The translations under genes and the position numbers were made by a program. The notes beneath the pieces were generated by a model. That model did not search any database. It saw only the letters and a program-made list of their open reading frames with translations, and had not been told where the DNA came from. A stretch of 46,114 bases of DNA from an uncultured beta proteobacterium (GTDB lineage: Bacteria > Pseudomonadota > Gammaproteobacteria > Burkholderiales > Rhodocyclaceae), in NCBI GenBank assembly GCA_903848955.1, contig CAINHS010000071.1:1-46114 (forward strand), in the 5' to 3' direction. Below are positions 8,541 through 19,538 of this stretch, piece by piece (within the stretch, counting starts at the first letter, position 1; each line of letters begins with the position of its first letter).

Positions 8541-10109
8541 TCAACGCACCAGATCGTGGTTGTAGTCGGTGGTCCCCATGCCGCGGGTCTTGTCGTCCAG
8601 GTTTTCCAGCACCGCATTGGTCAGCGTGGTGAGGATCTGCATGGTGCCTTCGTAGCCCAGCGTGGTCTGCCGGTGCAGGTGATGGCGGTCGAAGATCGGG
8701 AAGCCGAGGCGGATCAGCGGCACCTCGAACTCCTTGCCTTTGTGCAGGGTGTCGCGCTGGATGTACTTGCCGTAGCTGTTGCCGATGAGGAAATCCGGCT
8801 TGTCGGTGAAGCACAGGCTGCGCAGATGCCACAGGTCGGCACCGGGATAAACCTTGGCACCGGCGCCGTAGGGCGACTCGGCGAGCATGGCTTCCATGGC
8901 CTTCTTCCACTTCTTGCTGCCGTTGTTGCAGACGATGTGGGTCGGCTCGACGCCGAATTCCATCAGCACCTTGGTCAGGCCCATGACGAAGTCGGGGTCG
9001 CCGTAGAGCGCCATCTTCTTGCCGTGCAGCCAGGCGTGCGAGTCGGTCATCATGTCCAGCAGGCGGCCGCGCTCGCGGGTCAGCGACGCCGGTATCGGCT
9101 TGCCCGTGACTTCCGACACCTTCATCAGCCAGGCATCGGTCCACTCCACGCCCATCGGGATGTTGAGTTTCGGCACCTCATGATTCCAGGTGCCCTCGAC
9201 GTATTTCCGGGTCTTGTCCAGCGCCAGCGGCTGCAGCAGGAAGGTGGTCCTGGCGTTGGGCGCGTCCTTCACTTCATCCTGCGTGGTGCCACCGGCATAC
9301 ATGGTGAAGGTGCCGTCGGCGGGCGTGTCGAGCACTTCCTCGGGATCGGACAGCATCGTGAAGTCGACGTCCATTTCCTTCAGCATGCGCTTGATGACGC
9401 GGAAGTTGCCGAGGTAGGTCTCGAAGCCCGGCACGATGTTGATCTTGCCGTTCTTGCCGACCTCCTTGCCTTCCATGGTGTTCAACGTGAAGTAGCGCAG
9501 GATGCCCTCCTCCATGTTGTCCCAGCCGGTGATGTGCGAACCGACGAAGGACGGCGTGTGGGCGAAGGGAACGGGATAGTCCTGCGGCAGGTGGCCTTCC
9601 TTGCGGGCGTTGCCGATGAAGGCGTTGAGGTCGTCGCCGATCACCTCGGCGATGCAGGTGGTGGACATCGCGATCATCTCGGCGTCATACAGTTTGACGG
9701 CGTTGGCGAGACCTTCGTGGATGTTCTTCTGGCCGCCGAAGACGGCGGCGTCTTCCGTCATCGAGTCGGCGATGATGGCCACCGGCTCCTTGAAATGACG
9801 GTTGAAGTAGGTGCGGAAGTAGGCGATGCAGCCCTGCGAGCCATGCACGTAGACCAGGGTCTTGTGGAAACCCAGGCCGCACAGCGACGAGCCCAGCGGC
9901 TGGCAGGCCTTGGCCGGATTGATGGTCAGCGCCTCGCGCTTGAAGTTGAGCTCCTGGTACTCCTGCGAGGTGGTCCACTTGAAGGTCTCTTCGATCTTCT
10001 CCTGGGTGTTCATTTCCTCGAACGAGGCCCGCTTGTTGGCGATGGTCTGCTTGTAGTCGTCGTTGCGGAACAGCGGGAAGCACGGCTTGATGTCGTCTAC
10101 GGTTTGCAT
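8541..10109 (-). CDS. nifK: Nitrogenase molybdenum-iron protein beta chain NifK
   Basis: 522 residues, the usual length. The ATG at 10109 (MQTVDDIKPC) is preceded by AAGGAGATA; an in-frame extension to 10193 lacks support. Cys69, Cys94 and Cys152 lie in the contexts CQPLGSSLCG, GSQGC and STTC, matching the three beta-chain P-cluster ligands (Cys70, Cys95 and Cys153 of Azotobacter). With NifD it forms the alpha2beta2 dinitrogenase. The N-terminal arm (KRASFEEMN) and the C-terminus (DYNHDLVR) are complete. The gene is separated from nifD by 192 bases containing a hairpin repeat and from nifT by another. It is expected to be transcribed from the nifH promoter. Confidence 0.98.
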   Translation of the reverse strand: MQTVDDIKPCFPLFRNDDYKQTIANKRASFEEMNTQEKIEETFKWTTSQEYQELNFKREALTINPAKACQPLGSSLCGLGFHKTLVYVHGSQGCIAYFRTYFNRHFKEPVAIIADSMTEDAAVFGGQKNIHEGLANAVKLYDAEMIAMSTTCIAEVIGDDLNAFIGNARKEGHLPQDYPVPFAHTPSFVGSHITGWDNMEEGILRYFTLNTMEGKEVGKNGKINIVPGFETYLGNFRVIKRMLKEMDVDFTMLSDPEEVLDTPADGTFTMYAGGTTQDEVKDAPNARTTFLLQPLALDKTRKYVEGTWNHEVPKLNIPMGVEWTDAWLMKVSEVTGKPIPASLTRERGRLLDMMTDSHAWLHGKKMALYGDPDFVMGLTKVLMEFGVEPTHIVCNNGSKKWKKAMEAMLAESPYGAGAKVYPGADLWHLRSLCFTDKPDFLIGNSYGKYIQRDTLHKGKEFEVPLIRLGFPIFDRHHLHRQTTLGYEGTMQILTTLTNAVLENLDDKTRGMGTTDYNHDLVR

Positions 10110-10220
10110 CTTTATCTCCTTTGCCCCGCCACTAATCCGAGGACGCGGGCACAAGTTATGTCCCCGCGTTTGCGGACCGGGGACGGTATCCAATCGGATG
10201 AAACTTCAGAAATTCTTTTC

Positions 10221-10292
10221 ACCACTGAGACACAGAGAACTGCAATTCAAGAACTTCCTTTGACTTTCTCTGTGTCTCTGTGACTCTGTGGT
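10221..10292. repeat. 8-base-unit hairpin repeat, copy 2 (nifD-nifK junction)
   Basis: The left arm (ACCACTGAG-ACACAGAG) has two units and the right arm has three (complement of ACCACAGAG-TCACAGAG-ACACAGAG). The arms can still pair over about 18 bases. The difference in unit number shows that arms can gain or lose 8-base steps. Confidence 0.85.
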
Positions 10293-10301
10293 TAATGGGT
10301 C

Positions 10302-11789
10302 TCAAGCAGCCTTCAGCAGCGGGTCCTTCAGCAGCGACTTGGCGGGCTTTTCCTGCCAGGGCGCCTGCATCAGGTTCCAGCAGGGATTGTTGATGGTCAG
10401 GTCCATGTCCTTGGCGAACACGGCGAAGCCGTCGCAGCCGTGGTAGGGGCCGGAGTAGTCCCACGAGTGCAGCTGGCGGAAAGGCACGCCCATCTTGTGG
10501 AATACGTATTTTTCCTTGATCCCCGAGCCGATCAGGTCGGGCTTCATGGCCTTGACGAATTCCTCGAACTCGTAGCCGGTGACATCGTCATAGATCAGGG
10601 TGGCGTCGCCCATTTCCTTGATGGTGCGGTCGTAGTCGTCGTTGTGGGCAAACTCGTAGCCGGCGCCGACCACTTCCATGCCGAGGTCCTCGTAGGCGCC
10701 GACGACGTGGCGCGGACGCAGGCCGCCGACATAGAGCATGACCTTCTTGCCCTGCAGGCGCGGCTTGTACTTGGCGATCACAGCATCCATCATCGGCGTG
10801 TACTTGGCGATCACGCGCTCGGCGCCTTCCTTGATGCTGTCGTCGAAGAAGGAGGCGATCTTGCGCAGCGATTCCCTGATCTTGGTCGGGCCGAAGAAGT
10901 TGTACTCAAGCCAGGGAATGCCGTACTTCTCTTCCATGTGGCGGCTGATGTAGTTCATCGAGCGATAGCAGTGCAGCAGGTTGAGCTTGACGTTGGGGGT
11001 GTTCTCCATCTCGGCCAGGGTGCCGTCGCCGGACCACTGGGCGACCACGCGCAGGCCCATTTCCTCGAGCAGGATGCGCGAGGCCCAGGCATCGCCGCCG
11101 ATGTTGTAGTCGCCGAGAATGGCCACGTCGTAAGGAGTCTTTTCGAAGTCCTTGCCGTCGCGGTTGGAGATGATCCAGTCGCGCACCGAGTCGTTGGCGA
11201 TGTGGTGGCCGAGCGACTGCGAAACGCCGCGGAAGCCCTCGCAGCGCACCGGCACCACCGGCTTGTTGAGTTCCTTGGCGGCCTTCTTCGCCACCGCCTC
11301 GATGTCGTCGCCGATCAAACCGACCGGACATTCGGACTGGATCGAGATGCCCTTGTTGAGCGGAAACAGGCCCTCGATCTCGCCGATCAGCTTGGCCAGC
11401 TTCTTGTCGCCGCCGAAGACGATGTCCTTCTCCTGGAAGTCGGAGGTGAAGTTCATTTCGCAAAAGGCGTCGACGCCGGTGGTGCCGACGTAGTAGTTGC
11501 GGCGTCCGGCGCGGGCATACTGGCCGCAGCCGATGGGCCCGTGGGAAATCGAGATGATGTCCTTGATCGGGCCCCACACCACGCCCTTGGATCCGGCGTA
11601 GGCGCAGCCGCGCATGGTCATCACGCCCGGCAGCGACTTGCGGTTGGAGGTGATGCACTTCTTCGACGACTCAAGTTCCTTGTCGTTGATCATGAGGTGC
11701 TTGGCGCGGTCCTTCTTCGCCTTTTCGGGATACACCTCGAGCACTTCCTGTATCAGTGCTTCGGTTTCTTCGCGGGTAAGCGCAGCCAT
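10302..11789 (-). CDS. nifD: Nitrogenase molybdenum-iron protein alpha chain NifD
   Basis: 495 residues. The ATG at 11789 has AAGGAGAAAC upstream. The numbering follows Azotobacter closely. The P-cluster ligands are Cys62, Cys88 and Cys154. The substrate-access and catalytic residues are Val70, Arg96, Gln191 and His195. The FeMo-cofactor ligands are Cys274 ([10 protein letters not shown]) and His441 ([10 protein letters not shown]), each one short of the reference numbers. All key residues are present, so this should be an active molybdenum nitrogenase, not a vanadium or iron-only form. It follows nifH after a 75-base gap that, unlike the nifD-nifK and nifK-nifT gaps, contains no hairpin repeat. 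Confidence 0.98.
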   Translation of the reverse strand: MAALTREETEALIQEVLEVYPEKAKKDRAKHLMINDKELESSKKCITSNRKSLPGVMTMRGCAYAGSKGVVWGPIKDIISISHGPIGCGQYARAGRRNYYVGTTGVDAFCEMNFTSDFQEKDIVFGGDKKLAKLIGEIEGLFPLNKGISIQSECPVGLIGDDIEAVAKKAAKELNKPVVPVRCEGFRGVSQSLGHHIANDSVRDWIISNRDGKDFEKTPYDVAILGDYNIGGDAWASRILLEEMGLRVVAQWSGDGTLAEMENTPNVKLNLLHCYRSMNYISRHMEEKYGIPWLEYNFFGPTKIRESLRKIASFFDDSIKEGAERVIAKYTPMMDAVIAKYKPRLQGKKVMLYVGGLRPRHVVGAYEDLGMEVVGAGYEFAHNDDYDRTIKEMGDATLIYDDVTGYEFEEFVKAMKPDLIGSGIKEKYVFHKMGVPFRQLHSWDYSGPYHGCDGFAVFAKDMDLTINNPCWNLMQAPWQEKPAKSLLKDPLLKAA

Positions 11790-11864
11790 GTTGTTTCTCC
11801 TTGTCGGCCGCCGGCAGCTATCTGTGCACGGCGACCAAAGTCGATGGATTGAATGCGACGGGTT

Positions 11865-13801
<1,937 letters not shown>

Positions 13802-13835
13802 CGTGAAATAACCCGTTCGGAGCAACTGGTGATAG

Positions 13836-13888
13836 TCGAGCGAAGCGAGCCGGCCAGTAGCTCCCCGTGAGGGGGATGGGGGGCGGGC
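13836..13888. repeat. Bipartite REP-like repeat, copy A
   Basis: TCGAGCGAAGCGAGC followed after about ten bases by CTCCCCGTGAGGGG and a G-rich tail. The same two blocks in the same order recur at 19966-20025. It occupies the gap between draT and the SIR2-like gene. Confidence 0.6.
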
Positions 13889-14060
13889 CTTCAATTCGCC
13901 TTGCGCGTATTTCATCATCGGTGGGTGGCTGCCTCCGCCATGAGCGTTAGGGCCTTTGTCGCAAGTCCGACAATCCGCCTCTCGTCCCTTGCCGGCAGAG
14001 GGTTCCCGGCCGGGTGCGCTTCTTGCACAACAAGAAACATCGCCCCCGGAGCACACCCCC

Positions 14061-14942
14061 ATGCTTTCCACCGCACTCCTCGACCACTGGCAGGCCGGCC
14101 TTGCCGACGGCAGCATCGTTCCCTTTCTCGGTCCCGACGTGCTGGCGGATGTCAGGTCGACCGCCGACGGACGGCCGATGCCGGCCACCAGCGAGCAATT
14201 GATCCTGGCCATGAACAACGGCCAGCCGATGGCGCCGAAGCTGATGTACGAATTCCCCCGCGCCGCCATGAACATCGAACTCAAGCGCGGCCGCAGCGCC
14301 GTCACCCGCTTCCTCGACACCACCTACGGCACGACGGCATGGACGCGGGCCGCGCTGCACGACTGGCTGGCCGAAATCGCCCCGCCCTACGTCATCGACC
14401 TTAATCGCGACACGCAGTTGCAGGACGGCTACGCCGGCCGGCCGCACCTGCTGATCCTTGGCTGTGCGCGGCTCGGCGGCAGCGACTACCGCTTCAAGCT
14501 GTTCCTCTGCGACGGCGCCGGCTACACCGCCATCCGGCCGGAGGACGCCGATCCGCGCCTGCCGGTGCTGTTCAAGCCGATGGGTTCGCCCAAGCCGAAG
14601 CCGAGCTACATCGCCTCCGATGCCGACTATGTCGATTACATCACCGAGCTGATGGGCGGCTTTGCCGTGCCGGCCTTCGTCAAGGCGCGCCGCAAAGGCA
14701 AGCGCTACCTGCTGCTCGGCCTGCGGCTCAACCGCGATTCGGAACGCATGGTGCTCTCCGACCTGATCTACGATGCCGCCCGCGAACCGGCCGGCTGGGC
14801 GCTGATCGCGCAGCCAAACGACAAGGAGCGGCGCTTCTGCAAGCGGCAGAACATCGAAGTCATCGAGGCGGAAAGCAGCGATCTGTTGCAGGAGTGGAAC
14901 ACCACGCCGCAGCAGGAACCCTGCGGCGACCCGGTCAATTGA
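14061..14942 (+). CDS. SIR2-like domain protein next to draT
   Basis: A 293-residue soluble protein. The ATG at 14061 is chosen because the longer frame has no ribosome site. The fold resembles the SIR2-like (SIR2_2) group: a glycine turn after a strand at 20-27 (VPFLGPDV), an Asn/Asp strand at 111-118 (VIDLNRDT), KPMG at 172-175 in the place of the sirtuin-type KxHG, YIASDADYVD at 183-192, and LLLGLRLNRD at 217-226. The catalytic His of true sirtuins appears replaced by Met, so deacetylase activity is doubtful; NAD or ADP-ribose binding remains possible. It follows draT after a 259-base gap. A link with nitrogenase ADP-ribosylation is inferred from position only. Confidence 0.72.
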   Translation: MLSTALLDHWQAGLADGSIVPFLGPDVLADVRSTADGRPMPATSEQLILAMNNGQPMAPKLMYEFPRAAMNIELKRGRSAVTRFLDTTYGTTAWTRAALHDWLAEIAPPYVIDLNRDTQLQDGYAGRPHLLILGCARLGGSDYRFKLFLCDGAGYTAIRPEDADPRLPVLFKPMGSPKPKPSYIASDADYVDYITELMGGFAVPAFVKARRKGKRYLLLGLRLNRDSERMVLSDLIYDAAREPAGWALIAQPNDKERRFCKRQNIEVIEAESSDLLQEWNTTPQQEPCGDPVN

Positions 14943-15014
14943 CAGGCCGGCAAAATCCGTCCGTAATGCGCATTGCATCGCCTGTCATGGACATTCCGCA
15001 AGGAGGAAATCCGC

Positions 15015-15782
15015 ATGCAGCGCAAGATTCAGGGGTACGGCTGGGTACCCGATCTGCCCGACCAGCGCGACCGCCGCTATGCCGCCCCGCGCCGGGTGCT
15101 GGCGGCACTGCCGACGCGCTGCGACCTGCGCCGGAACTGCCCGCCGGTACTCGACCAGGGCGAACTCGGCAGCTGCACCGCCCACGCCATCGCCAACGCC
15201 CATCGCTACGACCAGATGAAGCAGGGCAGCACCGCGCATTTCCTGCCGTCGCGCCTGTTCATCTACTACAACGAACGCGCCCTGGAGGGCACGGTACGCG
15301 AAGACGCCGGCGCCCAGATCCGCGACGGCATCAAGACCCTGGCGAAACAGGGCGCCTGCCCCGAAGCCCTGTGGCCCTATGACATTGCCAGGTTCGCCAA
15401 ACGGCCGCCGGCCGCCGCCTACCGCGAGGCGGAAAAGCACCAGGCCATCCTCTACCAGCGCCTCAACCCGACCCTGACCCAGCTCAAGGGCTGCCTCGCC
15501 GAAGGCTACCCCTTCGTCTTCGGCTTCTCGGTCTACGAAAGCTTTGAGTCCGCCGCCGTGGCGAAGAACGGCAAGGTCCCCCTGCCCGCCCGCGACGAAC
15601 ACAGCCTCGGCGGCCACGCCGTGCTCGCCACCGGCTACGACGACCGCCGGCAGCACTTCATTGCCATGAACTCCTGGTCCGCCACCTGGGGCGACAAGGG
15701 TTACTTCTACCTGCCCTACGCCTACGCCACCGATAGCGGACTGGCCGATGATTTCTGGACGGTCAGGGTGGTGGAGACATGA
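15015..15782 (+). CDS. Papain-like (C1 family) cysteine peptidase
   Basis: 255 residues with an excellent ribosome site (AAGGAGGAAA) before the ATG at 15015. The catalytic residues of clan CA are visible: Gln48 and Cys54 in LDQGELGSCTAHA, His201 in GGHAVLATGYDD, and Asn219 in AMNSWSATWG. There is no signal peptide and no pro-domain; the protein opens directly with YGWVPDLPDQRD, typical of short bacterial C1 peptidases. It should be cytoplasmic and active as synthesised. It lies 72 bases after the SIR2-like gene on the same strand, so the two may be co-transcribed with draT. No substrate can be named. Confidence 0.85.
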   Translation: MQRKIQGYGWVPDLPDQRDRRYAAPRRVLAALPTRCDLRRNCPPVLDQGELGSCTAHAIANAHRYDQMKQGSTAHFLPSRLFIYYNERALEGTVREDAGAQIRDGIKTLAKQGACPEALWPYDIARFAKRPPAAAYREAEKHQAILYQRLNPTLTQLKGCLAEGYPFVFGFSVYESFESAAVAKNGKVPLPARDEHSLGGHAVLATGYDDRRQHFIAMNSWSATWGDKGYFYLPYAYATDSGLADDFWTVRVVET

Positions 15783-16102
15783 AGCGGGATCCCCTCCTGC
15801 TCGCCACGTAAGCGCGGCAGCAGGTCAGCCACAGCGATGTAGATGAAACCGGCGGCAGCCAGCGTCAAGGCCAAAGGAACCAGACCTTGCGCATAGTCGA
15901 GCAGAAAATACCCGATGATGCCACCGGCAATATCGGTCAAGCTCGATACCCCATTCCAGAACAAGGCGCGCTGCCGTCCCCGGCCTGAGGCCAGCAACAA
16001 TGCAAAATCGCCAGCCTCTTGAGCTACCTCGTGCGCCACAACTGCCGCAGTCGCCGTCCAGCCAAGCAATGGATCGGCGAGAAACGCTGCCGCCACGATC
16101 AT
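15722..16102 (-). pseudogene. Remnant of a ZIP-family metal transporter
   Basis: The 126-codon frame encodes the middle of a ZIP transporter: AAAFLADPLLGW, the metal-site helix AHEVAQEAGDFALLL, NGVSSLTDIAGGIIGYFLLD and FIYIAVADLLPRL. The first three or four membrane helices and the last one or two are missing. The frame begins at an ATG overlapping the panE-like stop. At its other end it runs out into the antisense of the peptidase gene, so the last ~20 residues are not ZIP-like. Two deletions have left a fragment packed between intact neighbours. A functional short protein is unlikely. Confidence 0.7.
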
Positions 16103-17004
16103 CCCCCGCCCTGCGCGGCACCCGCCTCCATCAGCTTGACCAGCGTGTGCAGCACGCGATTGACCGGCGTGGCGATGCCCAGCGCCTGGCCCCGGCGCAG
16201 TACGTGGCCGTTGAGATGATCGATCTCGCTGCGTTTGCCGCGCGCCATGTCCTGCGCGGTTGAGGAGAACTGGGCGGGCATGGTGTGGGCGATGCGCTCC
16301 ACCGCCTGCCAACTGTCGCCCGGCACGTCCACGCCTTCGCCCGCCGCCACGGCGAGACATTCCCGCACCACGTCGCGCATCGTGTCCTGCACGCCTTCGG
16401 CCTGAAACAGGCGACCGTAGGGCGTCTGCGTGATGGCCGACATGGCGTTGAAAGCACAGTTGAGGATCAGCTTGGCCCACAGCGCGCCGGCGACGTTGCC
16501 GGAGACCTGCACCGGCACCCCGGCGTCGGCGAAGGTCGTCGCCAGCAGGTCGCTCGCGGCCGACGGCCCGATCACCAGTTCGCCGCGTCCGTGATGCTTG
16601 AGATGGCCCGGCCCGGCCATCTCAGTGGCGACATAGACCACCGCCGGCAATACCTCGCGCCCGAGCAGTGCCTGTAGCCGCGCGGCATTGTCGACACCGT
16701 TCTGCAGGCTGAGGATGCTCGCGCCGGCATCGAGGTACGGCGCCATCTCGGCTGCGGCGGTTTCCGTATCGGTCGACTTGACGCAGCACAGCACCAGTTT
16801 CGCCCCGCGCAGGCCGTCGCAGCCGGTGGCGGCCTGCATCGGCACATGCGCCCGGAACGTCTGCGTATCCATCAACAGTCCGTCGCGCCGCACCGCCTCC
16901 ACGTGCAGCTGCCGCCCGATCAAAACAACATCATGGCCGGCGCGGGCCAGCATGCCGCCGTAGTAACAGCCCACCGCGCCGGCGCCCATCACCGCAATCT
17001 TCAT
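16099..17004 (-). CDS. 2-dehydropantoate 2-reductase (PanE/ApbA family)
   Basis: 301 residues from the ATG at 17004. The N-terminal Rossmann fold has the NADP-binding turn GAGAVGCYYGG, then VKSTDTE and LQNGVDN, and the C-terminal helical domain has WAKLILNCAFNAMSA and RSEIDHLNG. These correspond to the catalytic Lys and to substrate-binding Asn/Glu regions of ketopantoate reductase, which makes pantoate for coenzyme A. Several paralogues exist in most proteobacteria, so the substrate may be another 2-keto acid. The start overlaps the dmeF stop by 4 bases. Confidence 0.85.
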   Translation of the reverse strand: MKIAVMGAGAVGCYYGGMLARAGHDVVLIGRQLHVEAVRRDGLLMDTQTFRAHVPMQAATGCDGLRGAKLVLCCVKSTDTETAAAEMAPYLDAGASILSLQNGVDNAARLQALLGREVLPAVVYVATEMAGPGHLKHHGRGELVIGPSAASDLLATTFADAGVPVQVSGNVAGALWAKLILNCAFNAMSAITQTPYGRLFQAEGVQDTMRDVVRECLAVAAGEGVDVPGDSWQAVERIAHTMPAQFSSTAQDMARGKRSEIDHLNGHVLRRGQALGIATPVNRVLHTLVKLMEAGAAQGGG

Positions 17005-18002
17005 GTCGCCCGCTCCCCAACCAGTGCGTCGGGGCGCACCGCGCATGCCCCGCGGCACAACTGAATCTCTATTGTCGAATGCACGATTTCCTCATGCACC
17101 GCGAGGCGTTCCCGCAGCCGCCCGGGCGTCAGCCCGCTGTCGTGAGTAACGACAGAAAGGGCGCACGAATACATGCTCCTGCCGACCCGCCAGACATGCA
17201 GATCAGATATTGTCGTTTCGCCGGCCTCGGCTCCGCTTTCCACCACGTCGCGTATTTCCTGAACCACCGGGTGATCCATTTCACGATCCAGCAACACCTT
17301 CCCGGTCTCGACAATCAAGTTTCTCGCCCACACCGCGACAAGCCCCGCGCCGACGATCCCCATCACCGGATCCAGCCATGACCAGCCATACATCCAGCCG
17401 CCGGCCAGGGCGATGATCGCCAACACCGACGTCGCGGCATCCGCCATGACGTGAACATAGGCGGATTTCAGATTGAGGTCGTGACCGTGCGCGTGGTCGT
17501 GGCCGTGGTCATGGCCATGGTGGTGGTCATGAGCGTGGTGGTGGTCATGCACCTTGCCGAGGATCATCGCGCAAACGACATTTACTGCCAGGCCGAGCAC
17601 GGCAACGAAGATGGCTTCCTGGTAATGGATAGCCTGCGGCACGAGAATCCGCTCGACCGAGGCAAGGATCATCATGGCGGCCACGCCAAGCAGGAATATG
17701 GCGCTGGCGAATCCGCCGAGCACTTCGATCTTCCATGTGCCGAAGGCGAAGCGGGGATCGCCTGCGTAACGGCGGGCGGCGGCATAGGCAAAGGCACTGA
17801 CGCCGATCGCCACGGCATGCGAACTCATGTGCCAGCCGTCGGCAAGCAAGGCCATTGAGTTGAACCACCAGCCGGCGATGATTTCGATGACCATCATTGC
17901 GGCCGTGATCCACATCACCAGCCGGGTGCCGCGCTCGGCGGCGCGGCTATCTCCGGCAAACAGGTGTTCGTGCGACCATTCCGACATATTGTGCGCAGGC
18001 AT
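17001..18002 (-). CDS. dmeF: Cation diffusion facilitator, DmeF-like Co/Ni efflux transporter
   Basis: 333 residues from the ATG at 18002 with GAGGAAACC upstream. Six membrane helices are predicted. The metal-site motifs are ADGWHMSSH in helix 2 and HVMADAATS in helix 5. The loop between helices 4 and 5 is very His/Asp-rich (more than ten His in about 24 residues), as in DmeF proteins that export cobalt and nickel. A cytoplasmic C-terminal domain follows (MDHPVVQEIRDVV...). No DmeR regulator is adjacent. It has no known link to nitrogen fixation. Its presence between draT and draG points to later insertion or rearrangement. Confidence 0.85.
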   Translation of the reverse strand: MPAHNMSEWSHEHLFAGDSRAAERGTRLVMWITAAMMVIEIIAGWWFNSMALLADGWHMSSHAVAIGVSAFAYAAARRYAGDPRFAFGTWKIEVLGGFASAIFLLGVAAMMILASVERILVPQAIHYQEAIFVAVLGLAVNVVCAMILGKVHDHHHAHDHHHGHDHGHDHAHGHDLNLKSAYVHVMADAATSVLAIIALAGGWMYGWSWLDPVMGIVGAGLVAVWARNLIVETGKVLLDREMDHPVVQEIRDVVESGAEAGETTISDLHVWRVGRSMYSCALSVVTHDSGLTPGRLRERLAVHEEIVHSTIEIQLCRGACAVRPDALVGERAT

Positions 18003-18169
18003 AGGTTTCCTCAAGCGGATCTGGCGCGGCCACCGGCGCCACAATCGATCGGGCACATTTTACTGGAGTCGGATCAGCCCTCCTGTTGTCGCGGATACGG
18101 CCGCCGCTTCGACAGCGGCTTTTCGCCGGTCAAGCGCGCCTCAAGCCCATGATGACCTGCATCCGCGCA

Positions 18170-18487
18170 TCAGTGCCGCGGGCGCAACTGTTCCAGTTGA
18201 TGACGCTCCTGTTCCCGGCAGGTATGCAGAGCCTCCTGGTTGGCCGCACCTTGCACGCAGCCAAGGGCAGTTTGAATAACCTGTGCGCGGGCCTGCAGAT
18301 GCTGCACGACCTCCTGTTTGCGCTTGGCGAAATCCTGCTCCTGGCCCTGACCGCTCGCGCCGGCTTGCGGACGCGCGGCCCCGCCTTGAGGGCGTTGTCC
18401 CTGGGCTGGCGTGCTGGTTTGCGCCATCGCGGCACCAGCAGACAACAGGGCAATCACGATCCACGGCATGTGCTTTTTCATTTTCAT
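18170..18487 (-). CDS. Small secreted protein of unknown function
   Basis: A protein of 103-105 residues. The N-terminus is a signal peptide: a Lys-rich start, the hydrophobic stretch IVIALLSAGA, and a likely cleavage after AMA. The mature part is rich in Gln, Ala and Arg, with a predicted helical region containing two cysteines (ALGCVQ and LHTCRE) that could form a disulfide in the periplasm. The ATG at 18481 is spaced better from GGGGAG than the ATG at 18487. I recognise no family. Confidence 0.6.
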   Translation of the reverse strand: MKMKKHMPWIVIALLSAGAAMAQTSTPAQGQRPQGGAARPQAGASGQGQEQDFAKRKQEVVQHLQARAQVIQTALGCVQGAANQEALHTCREQERHQLEQLRPRH

Positions 18488-18623
18488 CTCCCCGATTACG
18501 CGGCAGCGCGCCGCACCGGGTCCAGACTAAGGCATTGCCCGGAATGGAAATGTAATTGTTGGTAAGCAGATATTTCCGGTGTCGGCGCGGGACAGCCACT
18601 GGGTGCCGGGCATTTCTGCGCCC

Positions 18624-19538
18624 TCATTTGCCATCCCGGACGAGGAGTTTGCGTGCCTGCACGATGCAGGCCTCACGCACCGCCGGGTCGAGGACTTTCA
18701 GCCAGCGCGCCGGCAGCGCTTCGCGGCCATACAGCGCACCGCACAGCATGCCGGCGATGGCGCCGGTGGTGTCGGCGTCGCCGCCGCGATTGACCACGTC
18801 CACCACGCAGTCCTCGAAGCCGCCGTTGTCGAGCAAAGCCTGCAGCACCGCCTGCATGGTCTCGACCACCCAGCCGCTCGGATTGGCGCAGCGCACTCGC
18901 TTGCGAAATGAAAACTGCGGATAGACCGACAACAGCGGGCCGATACGCCGGCGCAATATCCGGCGCAAGGGATCGCCGCGCAGGAAGTCCTGCACCGCCA
19001 CGGCCAGAAACTCGCAGGCCGCGTCGGAAACTTCGTTGTTGTGGGTAACATGGGCTTGGGCGCGACACGCGGCACGCACCTCGGCTTCTGGCCAACCGAA
19101 GGTGGCCAGAGCCACCGGCAGCACGCGCATCGCCGCACCGTTGCCGGCGTCGTGTTCGGACGGCGGCGCTTCGGGACAGGCAGTGCGGCGGAACAGCACC
19201 AGGTTGCGCCGCACGGTATTGCCGATGTCCGGCGGCTTGCCGCGCATCCAGCCGTCGAAGGCGCGAGCGCAGGCAAGCGGCTCGACCCGGCCCCGATTGC
19301 CGAGAATCGCCTCACCCAGGGCCAGCGACATGGTGGTGTCGTCGGTCACCTGGCCGCGCCGCAACTTCAACCAGCCGCCACCCACCATCTCCCGATGCAC
19401 GCCGAACTGGCAGGCGATTTCGCGCGGCGTCATGAACTCGACCGTGGCGCCCAACGCGTCGCCCAGTGCCAGGCCGAGGTAGGCCGCCTCGGCCCGCGCC
19501 AGGATTGCGGCGGGAACGGCGGCCGCGACGGAACTCAC
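18624..19538 (-). CDS. draG: ADP-ribosyl-dinitrogen-reductase glycohydrolase DraG
   Basis: 304 residues from a GTG at 19538 that overlaps the stop of the FeSII-like gene (GTGA), indicating translational coupling. It shows the dinuclear-manganese signatures of the ADP-ribosylglycohydrolase fold: LGLALGDALGATVEF at the N-terminus, TDDTTMSLALG, GNGAAMRVLPVAL and GGDADTTGAIAGM. DraG removes ADP-ribose from NifH and restores nitrogenase. It is the last gene of the operon that starts at nifB, so its level should rise with NifA activity. Its partner draT is about 5 kb away on the other strand, separated by six unrelated or uncertain genes. Confidence 0.94.
   Translation of the reverse strand: MSSVAAAVPAAILARAEAAYLGLALGDALGATVEFMTPREIACQFGVHREMVGGGWLKLRRGQVTDDTTMSLALGEAILGNRGRVEPLACARAFDGWMRGKPPDIGNTVRRNLVLFRRTACPEAPPSEHDAGNGAAMRVLPVALATFGWPEAEVRAACRAQAHVTHNNEVSDAACEFLAVAVQDFLRGDPLRRILRRRIGPLLSVYPQFSFRKRVRCANPSGWVVETMQAVLQALLDNGGFEDCVVDVVNRGGDADTTGAIAGMLCGALYGREALPARWLKVLDPAVREACIVQARKLLVRDGK

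Noticed and set aside
8169-10283. Very long antisense frame opposite nifK (704 codons)
   Set aside because: It is a GC-rich shadow of nifK, with His/Ala/Gly-rich composition and repeats at its ends. nifK is unmistakable on the other strand.
10063-10464. Short proteins read through the hairpin repeats (for example stretches like NHRVTETQRKS and SVSPCLCGE)
   Set aside because: They are translations of the repeat arms in various frames, run antisense to nif genes and recur at each repeat. They are typical spurious calls.
18103-18123. Small hairpin with TTTT as a terminator
   Set aside because: The T-run is on the plus strand, but no plus-strand gene ends upstream; for the minus-strand gene that ends at 18170 there is no T-run.
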